DNA of 64,000 nt from Castanea sativa. Lineage: Eukaryota; Streptophyta; Magnoliopsida; Fagales; Fagaceae. Positions within the stretch are counted from its first letter, which is position 1; every line of letters begins with the position of its first letter. Where the stretch lies: the NCBI RefSeq assembly GCF_040712315.1, contig NC_134017.1, positions 6,354,001-6,418,000 of the forward strand, in the 5' to 3' direction. Both the position numbers and the translations under genes were made by a program. Of the stretch, positions 31,951-44,003 are shown one piece after another. Below the pieces are notes generated by a model. The model saw only the letters and a list, made by a program, of their open reading frames with translations, searched no databases and had not been told where the DNA came from.

Positions 31951-32011
31951 AGGCACTAAATAAATAAGCAAAGTAAAAACTAAAATTCAATCAAAGTGAA
32001 CGGATAGTCCA

Positions 32012-33592
32012 TGACTAAGAGTAGAACTGGCATCATGTTCATCAGCATTATAAGCAAGCCGCTGATCAAAGCTTGCATCTGATCGCAACCATAAATCTCG
32101 CAGAGCACTAGGGAAACTACATGTCTTTTCCTTCCCGTTAGGCCTTCTTTCCACCACTTGTACCAAGTTGAGGCTCATCAACTCTTTCAAAATCTTCCTT
32201 GCAACTAATTCGGGAGGCTCTTGCTCAATGCCACTTGGTTTTACCAACCCTTCTGCAACCCACAAAGCGACTAATCTCCTTGCTGAAGTTTCAGAGTCCT
32301 TGGGGAAGAGTCCAAAATAAGAAAGGCATTGCCTTAGATGTAGTGGTAAGTCTTTTACATCAAAATCCATAATTTCCGTCCATGGTGTTTGGTTATGGTC
32401 AATATGGTTAAGCACCTTCAACAACTCCTCATAAGTCACATTCTTCTTCCCTGAAAAAATAGATACCCAAGACGTAAGATGGAAAGTGGCAAGCCCCCAC
32501 ACCTGCCTACTACTTTACGTGCGAGTGGATTCATTTTTTGTACTTCTGCTTCTGGAGAAAGTTCGGGCTAGTCAGAAGTTTCAGACGGAAGGTGGACCAT
32601 CTGTCGAAACAAACTCCAGCTTTCATCTTTGGTTCGTAATCGAAGTTGGTGGGAGCTCTCAGCATTTGAAGCTACACTTTTGTATCGTGTGGTGATCAAA
32701 ATTCTGCTCCCATTTGTGCTATCCCGGAATGCTGCTTTTAAACTCTCCCAGGCTTCTGCTGATGATAAGTTGTCCAGAACTATAAGGTACTTCTTACCCT
32801 TCAAGAACTCATTCAGCTCCTTGATCGAGTACTCTTTTTCCTTCCTATCCGAATTAGTCCCTTCCTCTTTATTCGTCGCCGGTGAAGGCAAGACCTTTTG
32901 TCCTAATCTTTTCAGGAGTACATTCTTTTCCTCGTCCGCTCTATCAGTTAGAGGCACCCAGTATTTGGATTCAAAATGGTTCTGAATAGCTCTATGATTG
33001 AAAACCATCTGTGCCAGTGTTGACTTTCCGATGCCCTTCATCCCTACAATAAAATGCGTGGAGCAATTCTCACTATTGGTGATCAGTCGTGAGACTACTT
33101 CATGTACATCTTCATCCATGCCGACTACCAAGTTCCTCTCTCTCCTCTGTTCAATGCGAAATATTGTTATACAAATCTAGAGAATTCTGAGTGCTGTTTT
33201 AAATCGCCCAATTTCTTTGAACTTTGACCGAGACTCTGTCTTGTTTTGATTTTCACTCCATTCCGAGCGTGAACTTTCTCCATGGGATTTCAGTGATTTT
33301 CCTGCATCTTTAATAATTTCCTTCAGTTGATCCGTACAAGCCATTCTTGAATGCTTTATGCCTTCAATTGCTTTTGCACTCATGAGAAGTTTGTGTACAT
33401 CCTTTAAACGACTTTGTGGTTGTGTGAACTCATCCATGGCTTGCCCCTGACTGAGCTGATTGTGAAAGTTGTTCAGAAGAGAAAAATACCATTGTCATTG
33501 GTTGTTGTGGCCTGAGATGAAAGCATTTGCTTTTCCTGGGACCGATGGACAGATTTCAATGGATCTCTTCTAATAAATTTGAAGTCACATAT
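32012..33592 (-). pseudogene. NB-ARC disease-resistance-type gene, broken (part downstream of the solo LTR)
   Basis: Read on the minus strand. A helical, charged segment (33437-33177) leads into an NB-ARC domain: P-loop 'GMKGIGKSTLAQ' near 33045, kinase-2 'KYLIVLDNL' near 32780, RNBS-B 'GSRILITTRYKSVA', then the GLPL motif 'CGGLPLS' near 32505 and an RNBS-D-like 'QCLSYFGLFPKD' with 'LVALWVAEGLV'. Breaks: frame change between 33177 and 33155, TAG at about 32566, frameshift near 32450. Leucine-rich repeats are absent because the sequence ends at the junction with element C (about 32011). Such proteins bind ATP/ADP and act as immune receptors or helpers; this copy cannot make one. Confidence 0.8.
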
Positions 33593-33597
33593 GTTCT

Positions 33598-34074
33598 TGA
33601 TGGGACTGACGAGGTGAAACATAGACGAGGTGGCCTCAAGGACGAACCTAACCCGTTATCGTCATCATCAGAGGAAGAGTTAAGGCCATTGAATGCTGCC
33701 AATAAAGCCTCAACCGTTACAAGACCAGCTGGACGAACTAACGGGAAGGCATTAACTCCCATTACTCCCCTGAAGACGTTATCAGAAGAGGCATTAATGC
33801 CCCAACGGATACAATCCCCAAGGGTATATAAAACCCTTTCCACACCAAAACAAGGTACATACAAAAAAAAGAACTACATCACAATTTTAGCTATTTTTAT
33901 TCCTGATATCTCAACAACTGTCTTTTTTCCGTACTGACTTTATCATCAGAGGTGTTGTGGCAGGCACCACACCGGTGACCATTTGATTAAATCCCTGCTC
34001 CCACAGGTTCGTCAGAGTGCCTCCAGGAGCCATCTGGACGAATCCTAGCAAATCAACGAGATACAACTTCATCA
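33598..34074. mobile_element. Solo LTR, related to the LTRs of B and C, inside the NB-ARC pseudogene
   Basis: 477 bp from TGATGGGA to CTTCATCA, flanked by GTTCT on both sides (33593-33597 and 34075-34079). It has a TATATAAAA box on the plus strand near 33826 and shares CACCACACCGGTG with the LTRs of B and C, so it probably belongs to a related Tat family. With the LTR and one GTTCT left out, the reading frame of the host gene runs on across the site, showing insertion into an exon. Confidence 0.88.
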
Positions 34075-34079
34075 GTTCT

Positions 34080-35064
34080 TATGTCGAATAGGGAGCCATA
34101 ACATTATGTCATAGTACTCATAGCTCTTTTTGAGCTTACGCCTTGCTATCCAATTACCAATATAGAAAATCCAGCTCATTCGATTTGCTATTTTAATTAT
34201 GCCATCCATGTCTTGTAGTAGTTCAAGTATGGTCTCCTCCACAAGCTTCACCCAGGCCTTCTCTGTTTTAGTGTCCATTCTAAGCCCATCTAATTCTTCC
34301 AGGCAAGCAAGCAGTAGCTTCAGCGGAAATTCTATGTTGTACCGTATGTCATCTTTCTTGTCACGTACTAAATCCGGCTTTCCATGGATTAGGTCCTTCA
34401 ATTTCTCTTCAATAGAACGAGTTGGTGGCAGTAGCACAGCTCGATTATAAGTATAAGATCTGTCCAGCAGGCTTCTAACATTAGATCTTGACCCCTCAAG
34501 CGATCGATAGATCTCGTAACATTTCCTGAAAAGATGATCATACATCTCATCGTTCACAGCATCTATTTCAGTGCGTAGGCCACGGATTTTTCTGAAACCC
34601 ATAAAAACGGAATAAACCCACCTCGGAAATTGTCTTCTTCGACTTAGTCTCTGGTAGTTTTGACGGCAAGACTTTGCCTTACGAATCACTGCTTCGATTG
34701 CACTTACCCAGTCTTTCTCAACATCACTCAGTAGTACAGTCGCTCCTGGTCTCAGTTGTGAATCCCAAAGTTGATGGGCTTTCTTATCTATTTTTTTCCC
34801 CAGATCTGAAACGTATTCAAAATCTTTTATGAGAGCATTCATAAACTTCTTTTCAACTCTAAGCAACTTGTACTGGTCTTTCAATGGTCGAAACCTTCTG
34901 TAACTAAAAAAGATGATAGCCAAGTACGCAAGCCCAAGGACTATGGATAAATATAGAATGGAAAAAGAACGGAGTCGAGGACGAACATGAGCATGAAACA
35001 ATTGACTGACACCAGGTACAACATGGGCATAAAATTGCTTAGAAATTACAAACAAAGTGGCCAT
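34080..35064 (-). pseudogene. N-terminal part of the NB-ARC-type gene, membrane-anchored helical region
   Basis: ATG at 35062-35064, 328 codons open up to the solo LTR. Residues about 33-55 form a hydrophobic helix ('ILYLSIVLGLAYLAIIFF') followed by a basic stretch, so a membrane anchor near the N-terminus is likely. The rest is helical and charged. After the solo LTR the frame continues about 35 codons, then needs a 1-base shift to join the segment at 33437. Together with the NB-ARC part this looks like a non-canonical NB-ARC gene with an N-terminal anchor rather than a standard coiled-coil or TIR type. I am unsure of the closest family. Confidence 0.65.
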
Positions 35065-36053
35065 GTTTGCTCACGAAGCCACGCTGAAATTCTTAAAAGT
35101 TCACAGTGGCTTTAATGAAAACAAAGAGGCCATTACATGGTTCAAAAGGCGGTCATTACTGAATCTTGAAGAATAATCTGAACGTAGAACAAGTATAATA
35201 AAGTTGAGCAGATTCCATGGCAGAGCTAATGAGAGTGAACAAGTGTGGGAATGGATCACGGAAGTGTGATTTTTCCACAACTCAAAGTTTCTTTTGTGCC
35301 CAAAAAATAAGCATTTTTTAAAAGATTTAAAATCAATAGTTAGAACAAGGAAAGGTCTCAGGTATTTTTGTTAAATCTACTATGAGTTTGACCCGAAATA
35401 GGCTTCGGGTTATTGTGTAAACTGTAAATATTCAATGGTTGATTGTAAATCTAGTTGGCCCACCTAGCCCACATAATAAGCCACAATATACCATTCAATC
35501 AATTAAAAATCATATAATTTACATTATAGGCTAAACAAATGTGTATAATATTATACACATTTCTTAAGTTTATTATGTAAATCTTATATTAATAGTAATA
35601 TGTAAACAGTTAAATTACCGATTTTTGCAAAAGTTTAAGTTATTGGATATGTTAAATTTAATCAATTAACCACGTACTTATAACATTCCCCCTTACATAT
35701 GGGATTCATCTCCATTTTAATAGGTGAACTCTATTTTAATTGGTAAAACCCAACATGCGGTATTTTCAATAGGAGTTAGAGTGGAAGACATAAGGATCGA
35801 ATTCATAACTTTTTACTCTAATACCATGTTAAATTAGCGATTTTTCAAAAGTTTAAACTATTGGGATATGGTAAACTAATAATTGTCCTTCAAAATATTA
35901 AAGCTCATTCTAGTTAAGGCTAAAGGTCAATCCTACTTAGTGTATAACTAACAATCCCTGATTCTAATTGTATTGCAATTTGTATTAGTTTAGGATTTAG
36001 CCTAATATAAATATCCATTAATGAGCTCATTGGAATACATAATTTAGACTCTG
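35065..36053. other. AT-rich intergenic DNA, no gene
   Basis: No coding ORF. May include the promoter of the NB-ARC gene just right of 35064. A phrase 'taccatgttaaattagcga' and a similar one about 200 bases earlier suggest a small diverged internal repeat. Confidence 0.5.
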
Positions 36054-36256
36054 AGGGTGAGTTTGGCTCTAGCTTAAAAAGCCAACTTATTTTACTATTT
36101 AGCTTATTTTTGCTACTATTCATGGGTCTCATTGTACTTTTTGGTATTATTTGTGGGTCTCACTATACTATTTCAGCTAATTTTTACCTTTATCTATAGT
36201 ACTTCCAGCAAAAAGTTTTCAGTTTCAGCAAAATAAACGGATCCCAAACAAACCCT
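36054..36256 (+). mobile_element. MITE, about 203 bp
   Basis: Starts AGGGTGAGTTTGG and ends CCAAACAAACCCT; the inverted ends match at 11 of 13 bases. Inside are 'gggtctcattgtact' phrases and 'ccagcaaaaagttttcagtttcagc'. A partial inverted copy lies at 44968-45100. No clear target duplication. Confidence 0.6.
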
Positions 36257-36533
36257 AAATATGTTAGTTAACTAACTTTAAGCCTAGTAATTAATTTGTA
36301 AAATTATGTGTGGGCTATAATTAATGTGAACAACATCGATATTGTATAGTAAAATTAATAACAGTGGAAATAAATAATGCACAATATGGTAACGCAGCGA
36401 AAAATTGATGGGAAACTGTCCAAAGAAAATATGTATGTGGTTGATTCACTACCAGCCCGAGAAGCAAAACAGATCCACTAATTGAATTTCCTATTGTAGT
36501 TTCCTACTAAGTATTTACTAACGCTGCCTAACT
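36257..36533. other. AT-rich spacer
   Basis: No ORF or repeat recognised. It may contain the 5' start of the LINE. Confidence 0.4.
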
Positions 36534-37787
36534 GTTGCTACTACATGTGAACCTCTCATTCACTACTTCAAGTATACACTTGAACGTTTGTTTCCAACAA
36601 CATCATATTCTATATTGCGTTATAGATTGAACCCAATTAATTAATTTAATTTCTCAAGTTGGCCAACACTACAACAACAGTTGATTCTTGTTATTTGGTA
36701 GAGTTCTTCAATTCATGAATTAAGATCTGGAAGCAGCTTATTACAAAACCCTAAGGACCACAAAAAGTTAAAGCAGCTCTTGTTAAGCGTGTAGCTCTCT
36801 ATGTCTCTCTGTGTATCTGATGACGGTTGTAAAATATGGCTTTTACATAGACATGGCAAAATGGGCCAAAATTTACTGACCCGACCTGAACCCGCCCATG
36901 TTCATAGACCTATTCCAACCCCACTCTCTAGAGTTTTGTTTTTTGTTTTAGCTTCTTCATATCATCCACTTCCCCTTTACTGCTTTATCCTCTTTGCTCT
37001 GTCTCAACGTCTGAACCCCATGGAGGTCTCAGACCTTGTTTCTCAGACCAAAAATTTCTCTTGCCGAGACTCTAGGCTAAAGCTCCCTCCAAACTAAGTT
37101 GACCCATATGCATTTGAGAACCTCCTACTAGGCAAGCTCATAACCTCTAAACCCATGACAGTTGCTACTACATGTGAACCTCTCATTCACTGCTTCAAGT
37201 ATTCACTTGAACGTTTGTTTCCAACAACATCATATTCTATATTGGGTTATAGATTGAACCCAATTAATTAATTTAATTTCTCAAGTTGACCAACACCACA
37301 GCAACAGTTGATTCTTGTTATTTGGTAGAGTTCTTCAATTCATGAATTAAGATCTGGAAGCAGCTTATTACAAAACCCTAAAGACCACAAAAAGTTACAG
37401 TAGCTCTTGTTAAGCGTGTATCTCTCTATGTCTCTCTATGTATCTGATAACGGTTGTAAAATATGGCTTTTACATAGATATGGCAAAATGGGCCAAAATT
37501 TACTGACCCGACCTGAACCCGCCTATGTTCATAGACCCATTCCAACCCCACTCTCTAGAGTTTTGTTTTCTGTTTTAGCTTCTTCATATCATCCACTTCC
37601 CCTTTACCGCTTTATCCTCTTTGCTCTATCTCAGCGTCTGAACCCCATGGAGGTCTCAGACCTTGTTTCTCGGACCAAAAATTTCTCTTGCCAAGACTCT
37701 ACGCTAGAGCTGCCTCCAAACCAAGTTGACCCATATGCATTTGAGAACCTCCTACTAGGCAAGCTGGTAACCTCTAAACCCATAAGC
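36534..37787 (+). repeat. 627-bp tandem duplication of the LINE 5' end
   Basis: 36534-37160 and 37161-37787 are near-identical (both start GTTGCTACTACATGTGAACC). Each holds an AT-rich leader, an ORF1 ATG (37020 and 37647) and about the first 47 codons of ORF1. Only the second copy leads into the rest of ORF1; the first has a TAA in its ORF1 start and ends at the joint. Confidence 0.9.
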
Positions 37788-38983
37788 CTTGCCATTGTCA
37801 ACGATATTGTCCAAAAAGCTTGGAGACCTGCTTACTCTCTCAATGTCAAGCGTATAGACAAGAATATTTTTCTGTTCCGTTTCCAGCACGAAGCAAATTT
37901 CCATAATGCCTTCTCAAGAAGACCTTGGTCCATTTGAGGAGGGCATATGATTTTAAAGGTTTGGAATCCAATCTTAGCTGGGCAAGAAGTGTCTTTTTCA
38001 ACCTCAGATTTTTGGGTCCAAGTCCATGATTACCAATGCTATGGAAATCTAAAAGCAACCTCCTGGAGAATGGAGCTTTAGCCTGCAAAGTGATTGAAGT
38101 GGACTTAGTAGGTGAAGGAGGTGGGGTTTGTAAAACGTTTACGAGCATTAGAGTGGAAGTAAACATGGACAACCCTTTATCACTAGGCTTTTTTGTCCCA
38201 CAGGAAAACCTCCCAGACCTTTGGATTGGTCTGAAATACGAGAAGCTTGCTGATTTTTGTTATCGTTGTGGCAAAATCGGCCATGAGTCAAAGCAATGCC
38301 AAGAGAACATATTTAGGCTGCCAAACCCTTTTAGGCACTTTTTCGCTACTTTAGGGCCATGGCTAAGGGCAAACAACCAAGAAATCCCATACGGAGTGTT
38401 TGCTACCCCAAGTTCTCTGCCTCATTACTCAACCACCAAATATTCAGACCTAGAAAATCCCAGCTACGGTGGTCACCTCCATTTCGCCGGTAACTCTCAA
38501 GTGAGCAAAACAGAATTGGGCACGTCTCCTTGCCACATTAGCCACGTTTGGGGATCAATAGCTAGCAACAAAGATGTATCATCCCAGTTGTACGCTCATA
38601 GTACTGCCCAAGGACACCTGTCCCTTATGTCAATATTGCAGCCATTTGACCAGATAAGGGACACCTGTCCTAACACGTTAAGCACTCCCCTTTTTGAAAA
38701 TAATAAAACCAATCCCCACTCTAGCCTGCCTATTAGCCCACCTAAGTCCCCAAAAATAATTACCGACCCAAAAAAGGCCCAGGAAACCCAACCCACCAAG
38801 TCATTTAGTCTACTTGATACCACAAAAGTCTGTACTGCCCCAATAGAAGTCCAAGAAACCCATAAATACTCACCAAGCCCATCTCAAAAAACAACTCAAA
38901 GCCCAACTACATCCAATAAGCAAAATCCTCCCCCCATAAACCCAGCGAGCAATATAGAGAACTACCTGGTTTCAACCCTTTAA
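37647..38983 (+). pseudogene. LINE ORF1 (DUF4283 domain and zinc knuckle)
   Basis: ATG at 37647. The N-terminal half is the DUF4283-type RNA-binding domain (up to about 38200) and is followed by a knuckle 'CYRCGKIGHESKQC' at about 38260-38301. The C-terminal part is Pro/Ser/Thr-rich and open to 38983. Breaks: TGA at 37935-37937 (CGA expected) and a frameshift near 38025. ORF1 proteins of plant L1 elements bind the element RNA. Confidence 0.8.
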
Positions 38984-39378
38984 TCATCAAATTCTACCAT
39001 ACCAAAAGCTTCTACCTAGAACCTATCATCACCTATTCCTAATAAGAAATCAAAAAAACCTAAAATCCACCCACCTCCATCCCCTAGACTGTCAATTTCC
39101 ACCATAACTCAAAAAAGAAAAGTCACCAAACAAGAAATCGCCAGCTTCGCCAAAAGATTAAAGAAGACTGACGGAGCCCACGAACAGTATAAGCCAGAGC
39201 TGAAGCAAAGGTCCAACCCAGTGGGGATTCCTAAAAAGAATGGTGAGTCTATCTATACTTGTGATCAACCTTCTGTTCCTCAATCTTTTGCTTCTAATGG
39301 CAACTGTAAATCTCTTTCTCCGACTAATCTTGTTCATACAGCCGAGGAGGCGGGTCTTATCATGCCCCCAACCTCACC

Positions 39379-42300
39379 ATGAAAATCCTAAGTTGGAACT
39401 ATCGGGCCATCTGCAACACCGTGACAGTTTGAGCCTTAAAGTCTCAAATAAAGGGGTCCAAGCCCGAAGTCATTTTCTTATGTGAAACCAAAGCTAGTAA
39501 AAGTCATGTGGAAGAAGTTAAACAGTCTGTTGGGTTCTCTAAGATATAAATTGTTGATGCTAAAGGTACCGCAGGTGACATCTGTGTAATGTGGAAATCT
39601 TGTGTCTCACTTCATCAGGTTGAGTTTAATAAGAACCTTATTGCTGTTAAGGTTAATGGCACTGTGTGTGATTGGTTGTTGGTGGGCTTTTGTGGTCCAC
39701 CTTACGCTATTAAGAAGAAAAAAACTTGGGAGAATCTCTCGGCTCTACTAAAAGCCCATCATGGTTCTTGGGTCTGTTTGGGTGATTTCAATTTCACCAT
39801 CAATGATAGCGAAATATTGGATGGAAACAAAGGGGGCCCTTCAACCACCAATTACCTCAAGGGTTTAATTTTTGAATTTGGAGTTGTTGATTTGGGCTGC
39901 TTGGGTAACAAGTACACATGGGCTAAGGGAAGATGGGGTAATGTCGCAATTAAAAGGAGGCTAGATAGAGGCATAGCAAGTATACCATGGAGACTTGCTT
40001 CCCCTAAGGCCAGTATAGCGCATCTGGGGGCAATCAATTCTAATCATACCCCAATTTTACTTGATAATAATCCAAAAGACAACTTTGCGCATAGACCTTT
40101 TCGTTTTGAGGCAGTCAAGGTTAGGGACAATGGTTGTAATGCTATAGTAAAGAAAGCTTGGAATGAGGAGGTTTCGGGGTCAGCCATGGTCAGATTATGC
40201 AAGAAACAAGCTACAACTAGAGATACGCTTCGAAAATGGAATAAAGAGGTCTTCGGGCACTACCAAGACAGTATTAACAGGCTTCTAAGCAAGATTGCAG
40301 AGGTGCAAAGTGGTTCCCAATCCATGGAGAATGAAAGGATTGAATCTAACTTACTAGTTGAGTTGTTGAAATGGCTTGTTAGGAGTGAAATTTTGTGGAA
40401 GAAAAAGTCAAGGGAATTGTGGCTAAAGGAGGGAGACAAGAACAACAAGTTTTTTCACTTATCCACTACCATCTGTAGGAGACAAAATAGAATTGATGCC
40501 ATTAAACAAGATGATGGGACTTGGGTCACTAGCTCCAATCAGATTAGAGAGCATTTCTTGAATTCCTTCAAGGATCTTTTCAGAGAAGAGGAGGTATCTT
40601 TCCCCAACAATCTGGATAATCTAATCTCCCCTTGCATCACCAAGGCTGAAAACTCTATCTTGAGTAAGATCCCTACCCCAGAGGAGATAAAGAGTACTCT
40701 TTTCAATATGCATGACAAAAAAGCCCCAAGGCTTGATGGATTCCTAGCTCTTTTCTATAAAGAGTTCTGGCCTATTGTAGGCGACGTAGTGACTAAAGCA
40801 GTCACATCCTTTTTTTGTAGAAGGAAGAATGCTAAAAGAAGTAAATAGCTCTCACATTGTTCTGATACCCAAAACCGCTAACCCGTCTTCAACCAATAAT
40901 TTCTGGCCTATTAGTCTATGCAACGTGGTCTATAAGATTATCTCGAAACTTTTGGTCACTAAGCCTAGGCCTCTCCTTCACAAGCTCATCTCACCTTGTC
41001 AGTTTGCATTTATACCAGGTAGATAGATAGCAGAGAATCAGATCATTGTCCAAGAGATGCTCCACAGCTTTAAAATGAGGAGAGTTAAAGCGAGTTTCAT
41101 GGCCATTAAGCTAGACCTTCAGAAAGCTTACGACAGAGTCAATTGGAGCTTCATACTTACTGTTCTAGAAAAGTTTGGTTTTGCCAAGGGGTTTATTAAG
41201 TGGATTGCTTCATGCATCTCCTCTGTATCGTTCAAAGTCCTTGTAAATAGGGATAAATCAAAACAATTTAAGCCTAGTAAAGGGATTAGGCAAGGAGGCC
41301 CATTGTCTTCTTACCTTTTCATTATGGGGCAAGAATTTTTGTCTAGGATCTTAGACCAAGATTTCTGCAACAAAAATATTAATGGGGTTAAAGCCAGCAA
41401 AAGCAGCCCTGCCATCAACCATGTTATGTACGCTGATGATATTGTACTATTCTCAAGGGCCACCAGACATAAAGCTTCCAATATCTTACAATGCATCGAG
41501 AAGTACAATAACTGGTCAGGACAGAGCATCAATTGGAACAAGTCTGGAGTATTTTTCTCCAAGCACACTCTGCCTAGTATTAGAACAACAATCAAGCATA
41601 CTCTAAACATGAAAAGCCTAAAAATGGATGCAATCTATCTTGGAGCCCCCTCTTTCTATCCAAAGCCCCTTCTAAGGATTTTAAATTTCTTCTAGATAAG
41701 CTTAAGACCAAACTGATGGGGTGGAGAAGCAAGTGTTTATCGTGGGCTGGTAGGGGAACTCTTATAGGTTCAGTGGCTCAAGCCATCCCAACCTACTCCA
41801 TGTCAGCATTCAACATTCCTACCAAAACCTGTGACAAATTGGACTCCACCACAGGAAGATTTTGGTGGAAGCCCAAATCCTCTCAAGGTAGATTCATAGC
41901 TTGGAATCCTTGGGAGAAGCTGTGTCATCCCAAGTGTCAAGGTGAACTTGGTTTCAAGAAAGCAAAGGATTTCAACTTAGCTCTGATTGCTAAGCTTGCT
42001 TGGATGGTGGCATCCAAGAGGGAAAGTATATGCGTGGACATCTTGAGATCCAAATACAAAGTGAAGCACGATTGGTTATATAGTGATCCCATAAAAATGG
42101 CCTCCCTTGGTTGGAAAGCCATCGAAAGAGCAAAAGATTTGATTGTTAAGGGAGCATGTTACCTCATTGGAGATGGTGCTTCTATTAGTGTGTGGTCTGA
42201 TCCGTGGGTTCCTTGGATCCATGGTTTTAAGCCTATTCCCAAAACCGATTCTATGAGACACACTCCTTTTTTAGTATCACAACTTTTCGATGCTTCTACT

Positions 42301-43054
42301 CATTGTTGGAATTCAAGGCTCAACTATGAGTTATTTGATAAGGCCTTAGCTCATGCCATATTGAAAATTCCTCTCCATGTCAGTCCAATACAGGACAAAC
42401 TTATGTGGATTTTGGATCCCAAGGGGAGGTTCTCTATTAAATTAACCTATAAGGAAGCTATTGCTCATGAGCTAGGTCCTAACCCCTCTAAAGGTCTATG
42501 GAAGAAGCTGTGGAAGGAAAGATTGCCAGAGAGAATCAAAATGCTACTCTGGAGGATAGGCACAAATTCAATCCCCACCAAAGTAAATCTTTCAACTAGA
42601 TTGGAACATGTTGACCCTACCTGCCCTTTATGCAAAAGTGGTACAGAATCTGGTTTGCATCTCTTCTTTGAATGCCCCATTTCTAGGTGTCTTTGGCATT
42701 CAGCTTGCTGGGGGTTCAGAGTTGACTTGGAGAGGGTCCAACCACATGTGGATATCATAAAATTAATCTTGGAGCCTCCTATCTAAAGCATGTTTTGACT
42801 GCTTATCAACTGTAGTCACCATTCCAGATTGGTTGATCAGCACTTATATCAGCAATATCCGTAGTCTTTCTTTTAGTTTTATCTCTATTAAGTTTAGTTG
42901 GGTTAGGAGATTAGGCAATACGGCAGCACATAAAGCGCCCAAATTTGCTCTAACCTCATGTCAGTCCTTCTTTTTCAATAATGGTAATCTCCCTGCTAAT
43001 TTAGAGTCTGTTTGTAGGGCGGATTACCTTCCTTGTTCTCCTTATTTGGTTTAA
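39379..43054 (+). pseudogene. LINE ORF2: endonuclease, reverse transcriptase, zf-RVT, RNase H
   Basis: ATG at 39379. AP-type endonuclease with 'MKILSWN', 'FLCETK', 'GDFN', 'RRLDR' and a 'NSNHTPILL' end block, up to about 40080. RT follows: 'VLIPKT' start, 'LDLQKAYDRVNW', 'GIRQGGPLSSYLF' and the catalytic 'YADDIVLFS' at about 41429. zf-RVT has 'CPLCKSGTESGLHLFFECP' (42625-42680). The RNase H tail (42830-43054) is only partial, so an internal deletion near 42790 is likely. Breaks: stops near 39428, 39548 and 41025, frameshifts near 40830 and 41700. Confidence 0.85.
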
Positions 43055-43092
43055 TGTTATTGCAAATTATAAAAAAAATAAAAAAAATACAA

Positions 43093-44003
43093 CTATATGT
43101 CTATACTACTAAACATCTAACACTAAGTTAAATACTAAGTAGTAGAGGAAAAAAATACAAAAGGAAAAATCATTTACATCTACATGTCTACACTACTAAA
43201 TGTCTAACACTAAGTCAAATTCTAAGAAGTAGAGTTAAATACTAGGATTAAGTTAATAACACTAAGTCTACATAGCACAAAACAAAAGTAAAGTAAAAGA
43301 AAAAGTCCGTATCATTAGTGAATTTTGAATCTAAAGTGTGTAAACTTAAAATATATACTTTTTGTACTCCTTAAAATCTATCTCTCTCTCAAGTTGTAAA
43401 TTTGTAATTATAAGCATTCTGCCTATAAGTTATTAACATGGAAGATTTTGTTATTATGAGTGTAAAGAATTTTATTCATGCACAAAACTATTAGAATTGG
43501 AAGGATATGGAAATTTTTATGTTTTTTTGGTTTTTTTCCCATCACATGTATAATAGTAACACAAATAGTCTTATAATAGTAGCTGCCCACTTAGTGAAAA
43601 AAAAAGGGGTATTATGTACGATTTGTTTCCTTGATTTATTGGATTCATTCTCTCTAAAAATTTGGCATTTATTTGTTTTTTATTTCATGTGTAAATATGG
43701 GTTGGCCCAAACCCGCCCACAATCTAATTTGCTTGACCATTTTCAACATATTTAAAATGGCCCATTCTTGAACCTAACCCATTTCACGCACAACCTGATT
43801 AACTTGACCCAAACCTGACCTGACTCGACCTTTTGCCATGTCTACTTACATGCTTTGGAACCCTAGTACACAAAACCCTAAAGGAAGCCTTGCCATCATG
43901 GGCCGAAAAAGGATCTTGGATTTCAATTTACTTGAGACTTGATAGATTGAGAGGTGTTGAGATAGGTATCAAGGTATATTAAATTTTGATGGGTTAACAT
44001 GTG
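43093..44003. other. AT-rich DNA with a short duplication
   Basis: The stretch 43098-43130 recurs about 89 bases later ('tctacactactaaatgtctaacac'). At 43695-43850 lies a stretch rich in 'cctgacccaaac' and 'aacctaacccat' words whose ends resemble 36850-36900. No gene. Confidence 0.45.

Larger units (their letters stand above)
25437..32011 (+). mobile_element. Element C: same family as B, plus strand, 3' end missing
   Basis: Starts with a 552-bp LTR (25437-25988), a primer site and an almost intact gag-pol, then the 44-bp array, and breaks off at about 32011 inside the region that in B precedes the antisense gene (B position about 17246). The antisense gene and the 3' LTR are absent. Beyond the break is NB-ARC pseudogene sequence. 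The five bases before the LTR are GATCC, with no copy found at the other end, so a deletion after insertion is likely. Confidence 0.9.
36534..43092 (+). mobile_element. LINE (plant L1-type non-LTR retrotransposon), full-length-like but degenerate
   Basis: A 5' region duplicated in tandem, then ORF1, ORF2 and an A-rich tail 'aaaaaaaataaaaaaaatac' (about 43068-43090). Target duplications could not be found, so the 5' border is only approximate. Both ORFs have stops and frameshifts. Confidence 0.85.

Noticed and set aside
25437..32011. C as an inverted duplicate of B
   Set aside because: The DNA flanking the LTRs is different (GAAAC against GATCC) and the coding lesions of B and C are different, so two insertions fit better.
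33527..33937. 136-codon plus ORF
   Set aside because: Lies across the solo LTR and its flank, so it cannot be an old gene.
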